Below, piece after piece: positions 63,866 through 64,000 of a stretch of DNA of 64,000 nt (position 1 is its first letter; each line of letters begins with the position of its first letter). The DNA is from Psychrobacter alimentarius (lineage in GTDB: Bacteria; Pseudomonadota; Gammaproteobacteria; Pseudomonadales; Moraxellaceae), in contig NZ_CP014945.1 of the NCBI RefSeq assembly GCF_001606025.1, forward strand, positions 2,418,001 to 2,482,000. The letters are read 5' to 3'. The notes beneath the pieces were generated by a model. That model made no database searches and was not told the origin of the DNA. It was given only the letters and a program-made list of their open reading frames with translations. The translations under genes and the position numbers were made by a program.

Positions 63866-64000
63866 TTATATACTACTGACCATCGTATCAGGTGATAAAA
63901 TCGCTGCTAGCTCTTCGTCACTAAGTAGTTTTTCTTGTTTGACCAGCTCCGCCACGCCTGACCCACTTAGTAATGCATGTCCTGCGATACGACTTGCGTT
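63866..64000 (-). CDS. C-terminus of an aspartase/fumarase-family lyase (partial)
   Basis: Only the last 44 codons lie in the window. They read NASRIAGHALLSGSG, then LVKQEKLLSDEELAAILSPD, as in the C-terminus of aspartate ammonia-lyase (aspartase AspA) and less closely of class II fumarase. The gene continues past the right edge. Aspartase converts L-aspartate to fumarate and ammonia. The assignment within the superfamily rests on a short segment. Confidence 0.6.
   Translation of the reverse strand, partial: NASRIAGHALLSGSGVAELVKQEKLLSDEELAAILSPDTMVSSI

Noticed and set aside
1..64000. CRISPR arrays
   Set aside because: No set of regularly spaced direct repeats was seen, and no cas-like genes are present.

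Overview
The window reads as a Moraxellaceae-type gammaproteobacterial chromosome, most likely Psychrobacter. This is inferred from overall protein character and moderate-to-low GC; no rRNA or other marker gene is present to prove it. It is an accessory-rich region: catabolic operons sit between insertion sequences, recombinase genes and decayed attachment sites.

Layout. 0-2.7 kb: hsdM-hsdS of a type I restriction-modification system, with no hsdR in the window. 2.9-4.6 kb: a secreted Sel1-repeat protein and a small lipoprotein whose 3' part contains a 68-bp near-perfect palindrome. 5.2-11.5 kb: four overlapping or abutting genes forming a recombinase operon. It has one canonical tyrosine recombinase, one large recombinase-like protein without the catalytic tyrosine, and two unassigned partners. 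11.5-12.2 kb: a decayed IS3-type element. 12.3-14.0 kb: D-lactate dehydrogenase (dld). 14.2-14.9 kb: a 5'-truncated IS630-type element.

14.9-32.8 kb is a sugar-acid catabolic region with two parallel non-phosphorylating routes to 2-oxoglutarate. One set is an arabonate-type dehydratase, an AraD1/FAH-family protein and a 2,5-dioxovalerate dehydrogenase. The other is a minus-strand operon of MFS transporter, SDR dehydrogenase, GarR/GlxR-type reductase, XylX-like and XylD-like dehydratases and a second dioxovalerate dehydrogenase. A FadR-type GntR regulator lies between them. Three copies of TAGTATTACTA, which fits the FadR-family consensus TNGTNNNACNA, lie at the promoters of both sets. Two identical 1309-bp IS3-family elements in opposite orientation (20.8-22.1 and 33.1-34.4 kb) bracket most of the second set. 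A nested pair of further IS3-family elements lies at 22.1-24.5 kb.

34.4-44.1 kb: an IclR and a LysR regulator, then a five-gene operon (Rieske oxygenase, aldehyde dehydrogenase, rubredoxin-reductase fusion, FAD amine oxidoreductase, cupin) divergent from a BCCT transporter. This is probably a quaternary-ammonium catabolism locus with an unusual electron-transfer partner. 44.3-45.4 kb: a fic gene broken by a nonsense codon. 45.6-51.8 kb: a segment bounded by two degenerate copies of a tRNA-Val(GAC) 3' end plus its terminator. It carries a membrane-anchored BLUF protein and an arginine-to-proline set (YjiH-like transporter, arginase, ornithine cyclodeaminase, Lrp regulator).

52.1-58.2 kb: an operon of hydroxyacid dehydrogenase, aldehyde dehydrogenase, M20 amidohydrolase and DUF3100 membrane protein with a LysR regulator. 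58.5-61.4 kb: copper efflux copA-cueR with a recognisable MerR-type promoter. 61.4-64.0 kb: a patatin-like phospholipase, a methyltransferase, a truncated FhuF-like protein and the 3' end of an aspartase/fumarase-family gene running off the edge.
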